From Nitrobacter vulgaris (GTDB lineage: Bacteria; Pseudomonadota; Alphaproteobacteria; Rhizobiales; Xanthobacteraceae): DNA of 64,000 bases. The notes under the pieces are model-generated. The model searched no databases. It was not told the origin of the DNA and worked only from the letters and a program-made list of their open reading frames with translations. A program made the position numbers and the translations under genes. Positions within the stretch are counted from its first letter, which is position 1, and every line of letters begins with the position of its first letter. The stretch covers positions 1-64,000 of the forward strand of contig NZ_MWPQ01000005.1 of assembly GCF_002028545.1 (NCBI RefSeq), given 5' to 3'. Of the stretch, positions 17,352 through 27,585 are shown piece after piece.

Positions 17352-19267
17352 GACGCGGGAAGCCGGACGATGAAACGCGCGCCGGCGATCCGGATGTCGC
17401 CATGGGCATCTGTCGGTCCGGGGCGGTTTTCAGCCCAGATCCGTCCGCGATGCGCTTCGATGATCTGTTTCGAAATCGAAAGGCCAAGCCCGGAGTTCTG
17501 ACCGAAACCCTGGTCGGGTCGGTCGGTGTAGAAGCGCTCGAACACGCGCTCCAACGCGTCGGGGCGAATGCCGGGACCGTCGTCGTCCACGACGATCTCG
17601 ATTTCGGATTTCAAGCGGCGACACACGATGCGCACACGGCCGCCGGGTTTCGAAAACGATTGAGCATTGGTCAGGAGGTTGGATATCACCTGTCCTAGTC
17701 GCAAGTCATGCCCCGGCACCGAGAAGGTGCGACTGCCTTCGAAGCGCACGTCGACACTGATGTCGCGGCCGAGCTTGGTTTCGTTCGCGACCGATATAAG
17801 CATGGTCAAAAGACGCTGGATATCGACGGGCGCCTCATCCTGCCGTTGTAGCTCGGCGTCGAGTCGGCTTGCGTCGGATATGTCGGAGATCAGTCGATCA
17901 AGTCGGCGGACATCGTGCTCGATGACTTCCAGTAGCCGGCTGCGGCTGGTGTCGGTCTTCGCGAGCGGCAGGGTCTCCACCGCGGAGCGCAGCGAGGTGA
18001 GGGGATTTTTCAGTTCATGGGAAACGTCGGCCGCGAAGGTCTCGATCGCCTCGATACGGTTGTAGAGCGCGTCGGTCATGTCGCGCAGCGCGCCGGATAG
18101 GTGACCGATTTCGTCGCGGCGGCGAGTGAAGTCGGGAATCTCGATGCGCGTCTTGATACGGCGCCGCACACGCTCCGCACTGTCTGCGAGCCGCCGTACC
18201 GGTCCGGCGATGGTGCTTGCGAGCAGCAGCGACAGCACGATCATGACGATCATGGCAACGCCGAATACTTTCAGGATTGCCAGCCGTTCCGCCATGACCA
18301 TCTGGTCGATATCGTCGCCTTGAGTGGATAGCATCAGCGAGCCGAAAATGGTGGAGCGGGGGCGTTCGACCGGAACGGCGACCGAAACGATGATTTCGCC
18401 CCGATCGTTAATGCGCACCATGCTGGATTTCTCACCCTTTAACGACTGCGCAACCTCCTGATAGCCGTTGCCGTTTTCGGGACCGAGCTCACGATAGAGC
18501 GGAAGATCGCCGCGATTGAGCCAGGTGCGGATCGCGATCGTGGTGCGTTCTATGAACCCCGGTTTGACGTCGGTCGGGGGCGGCAGTTCGAAACGTATGA
18601 CGTCGCCGCGGCGAAAGAGGCTGCGGCTGTCGAGAATCAATACTCCGTCGCGATCGTAGATGCGCGCCCGGGTCTTGGTCGGAGAGATCAGCCGCCGCAG
18701 CACGGGAGCGACCCGCTCAGGATTGATTGGAAAGTCCAGCCCTGAAATTTCGTCCGGTGCGCCATAGCTCTCGCCGGGCTTGAGATCGAGCAGGCGATCC
18801 GTATCGATTGTTATCGTGTTGGTCTCGACCGTGGCCGAGGCGGCAATGGCGCTGGCTATGATCTCGCCCTGTACCAGCAGACTTTGCGCGCGCGCATCGA
18901 TCAGGCCGGCGCGGAATTGCGAGAGATAGAGAATGCTGGCGACCAGCGCGATCAGGCCGGCGAGATTAAGCGATACGATGCGGCGGGTCAGGCTCGAAAA
19001 GCTGAGCGTGAAGAGAAACTGGCCTGCGCGCCTGAGCCAGCCAAGCGGCCGTTGCCAGGGCGGCGTCCGTTGGGCCTGATCGGCAAGACCTTCCGCCGCC
19101 AGGACTTGTGAGGTGTCCTCGGTCTCGGGATTCAAATCAGGCTGCGTTCGATCAAGCAAGGACTGAAACTGCCCGGTTGCACCAAATTCACTATTGCTGT
19201 CATTCCCGCGTAAACGCTTCGCGTTTGTCGCTGAAGATGCGGCTGGACGACGAACGTTCGCATTCAC
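17348..19267 (-). CDS. chvG: sensor histidine kinase ChvG (ExoS)
   Basis: The 639-residue membrane kinase has a long cytoplasmic N-tail, a first transmembrane helix near 97-116, a periplasmic sensor region, a second helix near 330-350, then HAMP, the HisKA box FAADVSHELKNPLTSLRSA and the ATPase boxes LLTNAQSF, VDDDGPGI, FERFYTDRP and GLGLSISKQI. ChvG/ChvI control envelope, exopolysaccharide and acid-responsive genes in Rhizobiales. It follows chvI by 64 bases and overlaps hprK by 4. The start could lie further in, since the first 85 residues are low in pattern. Confidence 0.95.
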   Translation of the reverse strand: MNANVRRPAASSATNAKRLRGNDSNSEFGATGQFQSLLDRTQPDLNPETEDTSQVLAAEGLADQAQRTPPWQRPLGWLRRAGQFLFTLSFSSLTRRIVSLNLAGLIALVASILYLSQFRAGLIDARAQSLLVQGEIIASAIAASATVETNTITIDTDRLLDLKPGESYGAPDEISGLDFPINPERVAPVLRRLISPTKTRARIYDRDGVLILDSRSLFRRGDVIRFELPPPTDVKPGFIERTTIAIRTWLNRGDLPLYRELGPENGNGYQEVAQSLKGEKSSMVRINDRGEIIVSVAVPVERPRSTIFGSLMLSTQGDDIDQMVMAERLAILKVFGVAMIVMIVLSLLLASTIAGPVRRLADSAERVRRRIKTRIEIPDFTRRRDEIGHLSGALRDMTDALYNRIEAIETFAADVSHELKNPLTSLRSAVETLPLAKTDTSRSRLLEVIEHDVRRLDRLISDISDASRLDAELQRQDEAPVDIQRLLTMLISVANETKLGRDISVDVRFEGSRTFSVPGHDLRLGQVISNLLTNAQSFSKPGGRVRIVCRRLKSEIEIVVDDDGPGIRPDALERVFERFYTDRPDQGFGQNSGLGLSISKQIIEAHRGRIWAENRPGPTDAHGDIRIAGARFIVRLPAS

Positions 19268-19331
19268 ACCGAAAGCAAACCGGACATGTCATCGAACATC
19301 CGGTTCACGGGCCGCGCCCATAACGATGTTA

Positions 19332-20033
19332 TCAGGTTTCCCTGAAGCGGTAACCCACGCCGTACAGGGTTTCGATCATTTCAAAGTCGTCGTCGACGAC
19401 CTTGAACTTCTTACGCAGCCGCTTGATGTGGCTGTCGATGGTGCGGTCATCGACGTAGACCTGATCATCGTAGGCGGCGTCCATCAGCGCGTTGCGACTT
19501 TTGACGACGCCGGGGCGTGTCGCCAGCGCTTGCAAAATAAGGAACTCCGTGACGGTCAGGGTGACGGGCTCATTCTTCCAGGTGCAGGTGTGACGCTCCG
19601 GGTCCATGCGCAGCAGGCCACGGTCGAGCGCCTTTGCGTCGCTCTCCTTGGGTACGGCGGCAGGATCTTTCGGGCAGGCTCGGCGCAAAACCGCTTTGAC
19701 GCGCTCGACCAGCAACCGTTGCGAGAACGGCTTGCGGATGAAATCGTCGGCACCCATCTTGAGGCCGAACAGTTCATCAATCTCTTCGTCTTTGGAGGTG
19801 AGGAAAATAACGGGCAGGTCGGATTTCTGACGCAGTCGTCGCAGTGTCTCCATTCCGTCCATGCGCGGCATCTTGATGTCGAGGATCGCAAGGTCCGGCT
19901 GGCTGGTGCGGAAGCCGTCGAGTGCCGACGCTCCATCGGTATAAGTCATGATGCGATAGCCTTCGGCTTCGAGCGCAATCGACACCGATGTGAGAATGTT
20001 GCGGTCGTCATCGACCAAAGCAATTGTGGGCAT
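19332..20033 (-). CDS. chvI: response regulator ChvI
   Basis: The 233-residue regulator has a receiver domain ([18 protein letters not shown], phospho-Asp in [13 protein letters not shown], Lys in TSKDEE) and an OmpR-type winged helix ([32 protein letters not shown]). ChvI is essential in several Rhizobiales and activates pckA, among others, in Agrobacterium and Sinorhizobium. I chose the ATG at 20033, which begins the receiver fold; the longer frame adds 50 residues unlike the family. It is divergent from the HugZ-like gene. Confidence 0.96.
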   Translation of the reverse strand: MPTIALVDDDRNILTSVSIALEAEGYRIMTYTDGASALDGFRTSQPDLAILDIKMPRMDGMETLRRLRQKSDLPVIFLTSKDEEIDELFGLKMGADDFIRKPFSQRLLVERVKAVLRRACPKDPAAVPKESDAKALDRGLLRMDPERHTCTWKNEPVTLTVTEFLILQALATRPGVVKSRNALMDAAYDDQVYVDDRTIDSHIKRLRKKFKVVDDDFEMIETLYGVGYRFRET

Positions 20034-20243
20034 ATGCCTGCTTTCCGAAGCGGGTGGCGAGAGGCGAACAATTCGACCGTCTGCCATTGGTGTAACCTTA
20101 AGAACGCAGTCAACGAGCAATGCAAGCGAGGCTGAAGTGTGACCGAGGCTCTTTAAACGTGCGAAAGGCCCTACCGTTCCCACTCTGTTCGGTTATCAGT
20201 TTAGCCCTGAAAAGGTGGTTTTTCAAATTTGAGGATTTAAGCC

Positions 20244-20981
20244 ATGCAGCCGACCGCCAATTTCACAGCCGCAAACCTGACCCGATCCCTGCTACGCCGC
20301 AGCCGGCAAGGCGCACTTGCAACCTTAATGGCAGGTAGCGGCGACCCCTATTGCTCCCTTGTGAATGTCGCAAGCCATTACGATGGTTCACCAATTCTTT
20401 TGATTTCACGCCTTGCAGTGCATACGAAAAATCTGCTCGCCGATCCCAGGGTGTCGCTGATGCTGGACGAGCGCGCAGCCGGCGACCCTCTGGAAGGCTC
20501 GCGGATCATGGTCGCGGGAACAGCCGAGGAGGCGGATGGGGAACTCAAGGCAATCCTGCGAAGGCGTTATCTGAACGTTCACCCCTCGGCGGAATCTTTC
20601 GCGGATTTCAATGATTTTTCGTTCTTCCGGATTCGGCTAACCGGAGTTCATTTGGTGGCCGGTTTCGGACGGATTGTTGATCTCAGGCCGGAAAAGATTC
20701 TGACCAGCCTTGAGGGCGCGGACGCGTTGGTCGCGGCCGAACAAACTGCGATCGAACATATGAATGGCGATCATCGCGACGCCTTGAATCTTTATGCAAC
20801 GCGGTTGCTCGGCGCGGAGACGGCCGACTGGCGCTGCACCGGCTGCGATCCCGACGGCTTGGACATGAGTGCCGACAAGCGTGATGCGTTGCGCCTTGAT
20901 TTTCCGCGGCGGGTCGTCACGCCCGAGGAACTTCGCGGTGTCTTGAAGGAATTGGCGGAAAAGGCCCGCGCGTCAGCATAG
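20244..20981 (+). CDS. HugZ-family haem-utilisation/pyridoxamine-oxidase-fold protein
   Basis: The 245-residue protein has an FMN-binding split-barrel domain (residues about 10-150: QGALATLMAGSGDPYCSLVN, PILLISRLAVHTKNL) and a C-terminal DUF2470 domain with EHMNGDHRDALNLYA. This combination is that of HugZ-type haem oxygenase-like proteins and of bacterial and plant relatives of unknown activity. The start has GAGG nearby and suits the family. It lies between chvI and pckA. A haem-related role is inferred from family only. Confidence 0.88.
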   Translation: MQPTANFTAANLTRSLLRRSRQGALATLMAGSGDPYCSLVNVASHYDGSPILLISRLAVHTKNLLADPRVSLMLDERAAGDPLEGSRIMVAGTAEEADGELKAILRRRYLNVHPSAESFADFNDFSFFRIRLTGVHLVAGFGRIVDLRPEKILTSLEGADALVAAEQTAIEHMNGDHRDALNLYATRLLGAETADWRCTGCDPDGLDMSADKRDALRLDFPRRVVTPEELRGVLKELAEKARASA

Positions 20982-21032
20982 GCTTGATCCGAATTCCTGG
21001 AGTAAGCCGGGATTGGCCAGATGAGTTTGGCC

Positions 21033-21063
21033 TTGATCAATGCCGGCTCTGGACGGCTATAAT
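21033..21063 (+). promoter_or_regulatory. possible pckA promoter
   Basis: A consensus -10 TATAAT (21058-21063) is preceded by TTGATC (21033-21038) at a 19-base spacing, which is longer than ideal. It would give a leader of about 68 bases before the pckA GTG. ChvI or other activators could make up for the poor spacing. I could not identify a ChvI box. Confidence 0.3.
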
Positions 21064-21137
21064 TTAGACATCGCTGCGGAAGCGCGATTGGTTATGATCG
21101 CGCCCTGCGATGCGGATTCGACGAGGAGGAATTTTCC

Positions 21138-22754
21138 GTGCCTGAGACAGGCGTGCGTAACGGCGCCTTCGGCGCCGAAAAGTTCGGCCTAAAAAATCTC
21201 AAGGCCGTGTACTGGAATTTTGGCGCGCCGCAGCTTTACGAGCATGCCCTACGTACAGGCGAAGCGATGCTGAATGCGGATGGCGCGTTATGCGCGGAGA
21301 CCGGTATCTTCACCGGCCGAAGCCCCAAGGATAAGTTCGTGGTCCGTGATGTGACCACCGATAAAAATATATGGTGGGCAGGCAACCAGTCGATGACGTC
21401 GGGGCAATTCGGCGCGTTGTATTCCGACTTTCTTGAGCACGCCGGGAACAAGACGCTGTTCGCACAGGACCTCTATGGTGGTGCCGATCCAAATTTCCGT
21501 ATCAAGACCCGCGTTTTCACCGAGCTGGCCTGGCATTCGCTTTTTATTCGCACCCTATTGCGCCGGCCGGAGATATCGGAACTTACCAACTTCGTACCTG
21601 AACTGACCGTCATCGACCTGCCGAGCTTTCGCGCCGATCCCAAACGGCATGGCGTTCGCTCGGAGAACGTTGTGGCCATCGATTTCATCCGCAAGATCAT
21701 TCTCATCGGCGGATCTCATTATGCCGGGGAGATGAAGAAAAGCATCTTCACCACGCTGAACTACCATCTGCCCGACAAAGGCGTGTTGCCGATGCACTGC
21801 TCGGCCAATGTCGGCCCCGGCGGTGACAGCGCGATCTTCTTCGGCCTCTCGGGAACGGGAAAGACCACGCTGTCCGCCGATCCCAAACGCACGCTGATCG
21901 GCGACGATGAGCACGGCTGGAGCAAGGACGGCATCTTCAATTTCGAGGGCGGCTGCTACGCCAAATGCATCAGGCTGTCGCAGGAGGCCGAACCCGAGAT
22001 TTACGCCGCTTCGAAACGCTTCGGCGCAGTGCTTGAGAATGTCGTACACGACGAAGCCACGCGGGTACCCGATTTCAATGACGACTCGAAGACCGAGAAC
22101 ACCCGTTCGGCCTATCCGCTCGAATTCATTCCGAACGCGTCTTTAACAGGCTGTGCCGGCCAGCCAAAAAATCTGATCATGCTGGCCGCTGACGCCTTTG
22201 GCGTACTGCCGCCCATCGCCAGGCTGACGCCGGCGCAGGCAATGTATCATTTTCTTTCGGGTTACACCGCGAAAGTAGCGGGAACTGAGCGCGACCTCGG
22301 CAACGAGCCGCAGCCAGAATTCTCCACCTGCTTCGGCTCGCCGTTCTTGCCGCGCGATCCCAGCGTCTACGGCAACATGCTGCGCGCCTTGATCGCGAAG
22401 CACAAGGTCGATTGCTGGCTGGTGAACACCGGTTGGACCGGGGGCAAATACGGGACCGGCCGTCGCATGCCAATCAGGGTCACGCGCGCTCTGCTCGGCG
22501 CAGCGCTCGACGGCTCCTTGCGCGACGTCCAGTTTCACAATGACAAATATTTCGGGTTCGCAGTCCCAACCTCGGTACCAGGCGTCGAGCCGCATATCCT
22601 CGATCCGATCAAGACCTGGGCCGATAAGGTCGAGTTCGACAGGACCGCGCGCGCCCTGGTCGACATGTTCCGGAAGAATTTCGGTAGATTCGAGAACGAC
22701 GTCGATGCCGAGGTCAAGGCCGCGGCTCCGGCGGCTAAGGAGGCGGCAGAGTAA
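21138..22754 (+). CDS. pckA: phosphoenolpyruvate carboxykinase (ATP)
   Basis: The 538-residue enzyme converts oxaloacetate to phosphoenolpyruvate, the first step of gluconeogenesis from C4 acids. It has the P-loop [18 protein letters not shown], and the [18 protein letters not shown] substrate loop. It starts at GTG, with a strong AGGAGGA eight or so bases upstream. Synteny with chvI fits known control by ChvI in relatives. Length is normal. Confidence 0.97.
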   Translation: MPETGVRNGAFGAEKFGLKNLKAVYWNFGAPQLYEHALRTGEAMLNADGALCAETGIFTGRSPKDKFVVRDVTTDKNIWWAGNQSMTSGQFGALYSDFLEHAGNKTLFAQDLYGGADPNFRIKTRVFTELAWHSLFIRTLLRRPEISELTNFVPELTVIDLPSFRADPKRHGVRSENVVAIDFIRKIILIGGSHYAGEMKKSIFTTLNYHLPDKGVLPMHCSANVGPGGDSAIFFGLSGTGKTTLSADPKRTLIGDDEHGWSKDGIFNFEGGCYAKCIRLSQEAEPEIYAASKRFGAVLENVVHDEATRVPDFNDDSKTENTRSAYPLEFIPNASLTGCAGQPKNLIMLAADAFGVLPPIARLTPAQAMYHFLSGYTAKVAGTERDLGNEPQPEFSTCFGSPFLPRDPSVYGNMLRALIAKHKVDCWLVNTGWTGGKYGTGRRMPIRVTRALLGAALDGSLRDVQFHNDKYFGFAVPTSVPGVEPHILDPIKTWADKVEFDRTARALVDMFRKNFGRFENDVDAEVKAAAPAAKEAAE

Positions 22755-22874
22755 GCCTGCACATCGATGTCTTGAAGAGCGGTTCGATGCTCGCCCATCC
22801 ATTCTTCGATAGTTACGCCGCGCTACGGCATATCTAACTATCTCGGCACAGCCAAATATGAGGACGATTAAAAA

Positions 22875-23771
22875 ATGATCGGCAGACGACGATTGCTGTG
22901 TGCGACGGGTGCGGGCCTGGCGGGGCTGGTCGTCATAGGCCGGGCTGGCCGAGTCCGGGCGGCCTCGGCATTGCATGAGAAGTTTGTCGACGAATTGAAA
23001 AGGCTGGAAAATGAAAGCGGCGGCGGGCGGCTGGGTGTCACGCTGCTCGATACCAGCACCGGCCAGCGCGTCGGCCAGCGGATGGACGAGCGGTTTCCAA
23101 TGTGCAGCACCTTCAAGGTGCTAGCGGCGGGCGCCGTTCTTCAAGGGGTCGATGCCGGCAAGGAAAATCTCTCGCGGCGGATTTATTTCAGTGAGACCGA
23201 TCTCGTGACCCATTCGCCGGAGACGCAGAAGCACGTCGGCCCGCACGGCATGACCGTCGCAGAACTATGCAAGGCCGCAATTACGCTCAGCGACAACACG
23301 GCGGGAAATCTGCTGCTCGCGAGCATTGGCGGCCCGCAGGGCCTGACCGCTTTTGTGCGGGGTCTGGGCGACGACATGACGCGTCTCGACCGCGCCGAGA
23401 CGGCACTTAATGAAGCGCTGCCAGGCGATCCGCGCGATACCACGACGCCGAACGCGATGGCCTCCGATTTGCGGGCGTTGGTGTTGGACGGCATGCTGTC
23501 GGCGGAGTCGCGCGCTCAACTCGCGGGTTGGCTCGCCGCCAATACGACTGGCGGCAAGCGCCTGCGCGCCGGATTGCCGGCCGCGTGGCGCGTCGGCGAC
23601 AAAACCGGGTCCGGCGAGCGGGGAACAGCGAATGATGTCGCTGTGATCTGGCCGCCGGATCGGGCGCCGTTTATTGTGACGGCCTATCTCACGGGCGCCA
23701 CCGCCTCGGCGGATCGGCAAAACGCTGTCATCGCGGCCGTCGGACGCGCGGTCACGACCGCATTTGCATGA
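22875..23771 (+). CDS. class A beta-lactamase
   Basis: The 298-residue periplasmic serine enzyme carries all class A elements: the nucleophile S78 and K81 in MCSTFK, the SDN loop in LSDNTAGN, the omega-loop Glu in RAETALNEALPGD, and the KTG motif in VGDKTGSGERG. The N-terminus GRRRLLCATGAGLAGL has a twin-arginine start and hydrophobic core, suggesting Tat export. It hydrolyses penicillins and perhaps cephalosporins. It is probably an intrinsic chromosomal gene: base composition matches its neighbours and no mobile element adjoins it. Confidence 0.95.
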   Translation: MIGRRRLLCATGAGLAGLVVIGRAGRVRAASALHEKFVDELKRLENESGGGRLGVTLLDTSTGQRVGQRMDERFPMCSTFKVLAAGAVLQGVDAGKENLSRRIYFSETDLVTHSPETQKHVGPHGMTVAELCKAAITLSDNTAGNLLLASIGGPQGLTAFVRGLGDDMTRLDRAETALNEALPGDPRDTTTPNAMASDLRALVLDGMLSAESRAQLAGWLAANTTGGKRLRAGLPAAWRVGDKTGSGERGTANDVAVIWPPDRAPFIVTAYLTGATASADRQNAVIAAVGRAVTTAFA

Positions 23772-23795
23772 TGTCCGCAAGACTGCCGCGCGTGT

Positions 23796-24770
23796 TCAGA
23801 TTCTATCCGGCTCCAGCGCATTGCTTGGAGTCGGGCGGTCGGTGATCTGCTGCCCGAACAGGCTCGCGATCAATTCCACCGCGACCCGCGCGGTTCGCCC
23901 GCGTTCGTCGAGAAACGGATTGAGTTCGACGATGTCGACCGAACGGACCAGTCCGGAATCGTATAGCAGTTCCATGACGAGATGTGCCTCGCGATAGGTC
24001 GCTCCTCCCGGAACGGTCGTGCCGACGCCGGGCGCGATGCCGGGGTCCAGGACGTCGAGATCGAAGCTGACATGCAGGACGCCATTGCGCGCCCTCACTC
24101 GCTCGATGACGCGATGAATCAATACGGATACGCCGAACTCATCGATCGCGCGCATGTCAGCGACCGCGATGCGACGGTCTTGCACCAGCTTCTTCTCGAG
24201 CGGGTCAATCGAATGGATGCCGAACAGGTCCAGATGCGCTGGCGAGATAGAGGCGCGCGGCTCGTCGCCGAGCAGCCCATCAAGCCCGGGCTCGCCGCAC
24301 GCAAAAGCGGCCGACATGCCGTGCATGTTCGCGGTCATGGTCGTCAGCGGTGTATTGTAATCGGCGTGAGCGTCGAGCCAAAGTACGAACAGTTCGCGCT
24401 CTCTTTCGTGCCAATAGCGCGCGACACCGTTGATCGAACCCATCGACAGGCTGTGGTCGCCGCCAAGAAAAATCGGGATCGCGCCGGACGTCGTCAGATC
24501 ATAAGCGCGCGGGCTGAGTGCGCGGATCCATGCCTGGATATCGCGGTAGTTGTTGGCCTTCGCGGGAATTGGGTCGGTTGCCGGCACGACCTGAGCAATG
24601 GAGATGTCGCCATGATCCAGGACATCGATGCCCAGGTTTTCCAGCACCGGCTTGATTCCCGCGGTCCGCAGTGCTGCTGGCCCCATCAAGGTGCCGCGTT
24701 GCGATGCGCCCATGTCGATGGGAATGCCGAGCAGCGCGATCCTTCGGCTACTACCTGTCATGTTCGTCAT
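23796..24770 (-). CDS. arginase
   Basis: The 324-residue enzyme splits arginine into ornithine and urea. The binuclear manganese site motifs are present: LGGDHSLSMGS, WLDAHADYNT and SFDLDVLDPGIAPGVGT. The last motif favours arginase over agmatinase. Its ATG overlaps the ligD stop (ATGA), so it is the last gene of the ku-ligD transcript, a functionally unrelated neighbour. A second ATG three codons in (TGSSRR) is an alternative start. It faces the beta-lactamase gene tail to tail. Confidence 0.93.
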   Translation of the reverse strand: MTNMTGSSRRIALLGIPIDMGASQRGTLMGPAALRTAGIKPVLENLGIDVLDHGDISIAQVVPATDPIPAKANNYRDIQAWIRALSPRAYDLTTSGAIPIFLGGDHSLSMGSINGVARYWHERERELFVLWLDAHADYNTPLTTMTANMHGMSAAFACGEPGLDGLLGDEPRASISPAHLDLFGIHSIDPLEKKLVQDRRIAVADMRAIDEFGVSVLIHRVIERVRARNGVLHVSFDLDVLDPGIAPGVGTTVPGGATYREAHLVMELLYDSGLVRSVDIVELNPFLDERGRTARVAVELIASLFGQQITDRPTPSNALEPDRI

Positions 24771-27520
24771 CGTACGAGCCTGCTGATTGCGGTGGTTAGC
24801 GGACGCGCGGCCTTGTCATAGTCCGCCCATGCCTTACTCTTTTTCAAGAGGTCTGGCGCGGTGCGGAGTGTGAAACGTTTAGGATCGAGACCGGCTTTCA
24901 CCTGAGACCAGTTCAGCGGCATGGATACAGTGGCGCCGGGGCGCGCGCGCGGCGACAGCGGCGCGACAGCCGTCGATTTGGTATCGTTGCGAAGATAATC
25001 GAGGAAGATTTTTCCCTCGCGCTGCTTCTTCGACATGTTGATGAGATATTTATCGGGTGCGTCAGCGGCCATTTGTTCGCAGACGGCTTGGGCGAACATC
25101 TTGGCTTGCTTCCAGTTCAATCCGTCTTTTTGCTTGATTGCAAGCGGCGTGACGACGTGCAGCCCCTTGCCGCCGGTGGTCTTGCAGAACGTTTCGAGCC
25201 CGAGCGCCTCAAGCCGCTGCTTCATGTCCTTGGTCGCAGCGATCACGTCGGGGAATGCGATGCCCGGCGCGGGATCGAGGTCGAATACCAGCCGTCCCGG
25301 CACCGTGTATTCGTTGGGCACGCAGTTCCACGGATGCAATTCGATACCGCCGATCTGCGCCACCGCCGCCAGTGCCTCGACGCGGTCGATCTGCAGATAA
25401 GGCTTTCGGTCGCCTGATACCTTCGCTTGCGTGACCAGATCCGAGAGACCCGGCATGGCGTGGCGCTGAAAGAACGTTTCGCCATCAATGCCATCTGGTG
25501 CGCGAACAATCGAACACGGCCGTCCGCGGATGTGGCCGATCATCCAGCCGCCCACGGCTTCCATGTAGGCGGCAAGATCGAGCTTGGTGACCGGCTGCCT
25601 GTCCGCATCCGGCCATAGCGCTTTATCTGGATGCGAGATCACAACACCCATCACCGTCGAGCGATCGCGCGCCGTAGACGTGCGAGGTTGCCGCGATCTG
25701 GTCGTGTCGGTGTTCGCTGCTGGTGTGGCTCGCGCGTTGGGCTGTGTTGCGTTGAGCTTTGTCTTGTCGGGCCGTGTCTTGTTGAATCGTGGGGCGGCCG
25801 CACGGGCCGGCATTTCCGCCCTGACCTCGCGCGCCGGCTTGTCCGCGCGCAGCCCTTTGAAGGCTGCCTGCCGGACCATGCCGTCATCAGTCCAACCGGC
25901 GAATTCGATTTCGGCGACCAGTTCAGGTTTCAGCCAATGAACGTTGCGACCGCCGGCCGGCGCATTCTTGCCGGTGAAAGGACTTTTCGATGCGGCCGCG
26001 GCTTTCAATGCCGGCATGATGCGTTTCACGGTATCGCGGCCGTAGCCGGTGCCGACGATGCCGGTATAGACGAGGTGGTCGCCGTTATAGACGCCGGCCA
26101 TTAGCGAGCGGAACTTGCCGCCTGTTGTCTTCCACCCGCCGATCACGACCTCATGGCCGGGACGGCTCTTGGTTTTGACCCAGTTACCGCCGCGGCCGGC
26201 GCGATAGGGCGCGTCGATGCGTTTGGAGATGATGCCTTCGAGGCCGGATTCGTGCGCCGTTGCGAGCATCTGTTCGCCGTTCACGTCAAAATGCTCTACG
26301 TAGCGGATCGGTGCGCGGTCGGATCTTGCAGAGCGCCCGAGCAGCTTGCGAAGCCGGTCCTTGCGCGTCAGCAGCGGCAGCGGGCGCAGATCCTCGCCCT
26401 CGGCAAACGGAAGGTCGAAAGCAAAGTACACCAGCGCATCCGTCTTGCCTTCGGACAGCGCGGCCTGCATCGCCGAGAAATCCGGATCGCCCTTTGCGTT
26501 GAGCGCGACGATCTCGCCGTCGAGGATGGCGTCGGGCAGTTTCGCGGCCGCCTTTGCGATGGCTGAAAACTTATCGGTCCAGTCGAGGCCTTTGCGGGTT
26601 TTGAGCGTCACGTCACCGTTCTCGATCCGTATCTGGATGCGATAGCCGTCGAACTTGATTTCATGCACCCAGCCCTCCGCCGATGGCGGGCGCGTTGCCG
26701 TTTCACAAAGCTGAAGTCCGGCAAAGTTCGGTATCCCGCCCTTGATCGCGCGAGCCTTGGCAATTTGTACTCGGGCTTTCTTCGGCGCCTTCTTGCCGGT
26801 CGACGCGGGCTTTGCGCTCGGCTTTGCCGACCGTTTCGATTCCCTGGCGCGCGCCTCCGCGGCAGCGCCCTTGTTCGAATCCCAAACCGCGTCAGAGCCG
26901 GCGATCCGCCTGGTCATCATGAAAGGCTCCGGCGCCTTGCCCTTGCCTTTGGCGATCTGTTCGAGGGTCCGACCCGATGCGACCGAACGGTCATTTTCCA
27001 GCACATCCTCGCCGCCGCCCGGCTTTGCGTAGTCGTCGCGGTGTTTGATCAGCAGCCAGTTGGTGCGCTTTCCGCCGCTGCGGTCGTGCTTCATGCGCAC
27101 CAGCACCCATTCGCCTTGAAGCTTCTCGCCCATCAGCGCGAATTTAAGGTCGCCCTTCGCGAGGCCTTTCGCCGGGTCTTCGGCGTACCAGTAGCCGCGA
27201 TCCCAGATTTCCACCGTGCCGCCGCCATATTGACCTTTCGGGATGGTGCCTTCGAAGTCGCCGTAGTCGAGCGGGTGATCCTCCACCTCGACTGCCAGCC
27301 GCTTCTCGCCGGGGTCGAGCGAGGGACCTCGCGTCACAGCCCAGGATTTGAACACCCCCTCGTACTCAAGGCGGAGATCGTAATGTAGCCGGGTGGCATC
27401 GTGCTTCTGGATCACGAACCGCAGTTGCCTAGCGGGCACGACGCGCGCCTTGCCGCTCGGCTCGGCGGTTTTCGAAAAGTCGCGTTTCTTGCGGTAGGTG
27501 CTGAGCTTTCGGGATGGCAC
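24767..27520 (-). CDS. ligD: multidomain ATP-dependent DNA ligase LigD
   Basis: The 917-residue enzyme seals double-strand breaks with Ku. It has a 3'-phosphoesterase domain (about 30-190: KHDATRLHYDLRLE, GDFEGTIPKGQYGGG), an ATP ligase domain (about 265-575, nucleophile Lys in HEIKFDGYR) and a primase-polymerase domain (about 640-900: VFDLDPAPG, FCKTTGGKGLHVVTPL), joined by a Thr/Arg/Asn-rich linker. The order phosphoesterase-ligase-polymerase is as in Pseudomonas. The frame opens at a TTG at 27538; I prefer the GTG at 27520, which has GGAG eight bases upstream. It lies downstream of ku in one operon. Confidence 0.95.
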   Translation of the reverse strand: MPSRKLSTYRKKRDFSKTAEPSGKARVVPARQLRFVIQKHDATRLHYDLRLEYEGVFKSWAVTRGPSLDPGEKRLAVEVEDHPLDYGDFEGTIPKGQYGGGTVEIWDRGYWYAEDPAKGLAKGDLKFALMGEKLQGEWVLVRMKHDRSGGKRTNWLLIKHRDDYAKPGGGEDVLENDRSVASGRTLEQIAKGKGKAPEPFMMTRRIAGSDAVWDSNKGAAAEARARESKRSAKPSAKPASTGKKAPKKARVQIAKARAIKGGIPNFAGLQLCETATRPPSAEGWVHEIKFDGYRIQIRIENGDVTLKTRKGLDWTDKFSAIAKAAAKLPDAILDGEIVALNAKGDPDFSAMQAALSEGKTDALVYFAFDLPFAEGEDLRPLPLLTRKDRLRKLLGRSARSDRAPIRYVEHFDVNGEQMLATAHESGLEGIISKRIDAPYRAGRGGNWVKTKSRPGHEVVIGGWKTTGGKFRSLMAGVYNGDHLVYTGIVGTGYGRDTVKRIMPALKAAAASKSPFTGKNAPAGGRNVHWLKPELVAEIEFAGWTDDGMVRQAAFKGLRADKPAREVRAEMPARAAAPRFNKTRPDKTKLNATQPNARATPAANTDTTRSRQPRTSTARDRSTVMGVVISHPDKALWPDADRQPVTKLDLAAYMEAVGGWMIGHIRGRPCSIVRAPDGIDGETFFQRHAMPGLSDLVTQAKVSGDRKPYLQIDRVEALAAVAQIGGIELHPWNCVPNEYTVPGRLVFDLDPAPGIAFPDVIAATKDMKQRLEALGLETFCKTTGGKGLHVVTPLAIKQKDGLNWKQAKMFAQAVCEQMAADAPDKYLINMSKKQREGKIFLDYLRNDTKSTAVAPLSPRARPGATVSMPLNWSQVKAGLDPKRFTLRTAPDLLKKSKAWADYDKAARPLTTAISRLVR

Positions 27521-27585
27521 GGCGACGGCTCCGATCAAGGATCAAACGTCGGCAACGCCCGGTAAGCGCAAGAGTGCTGCCGGCG

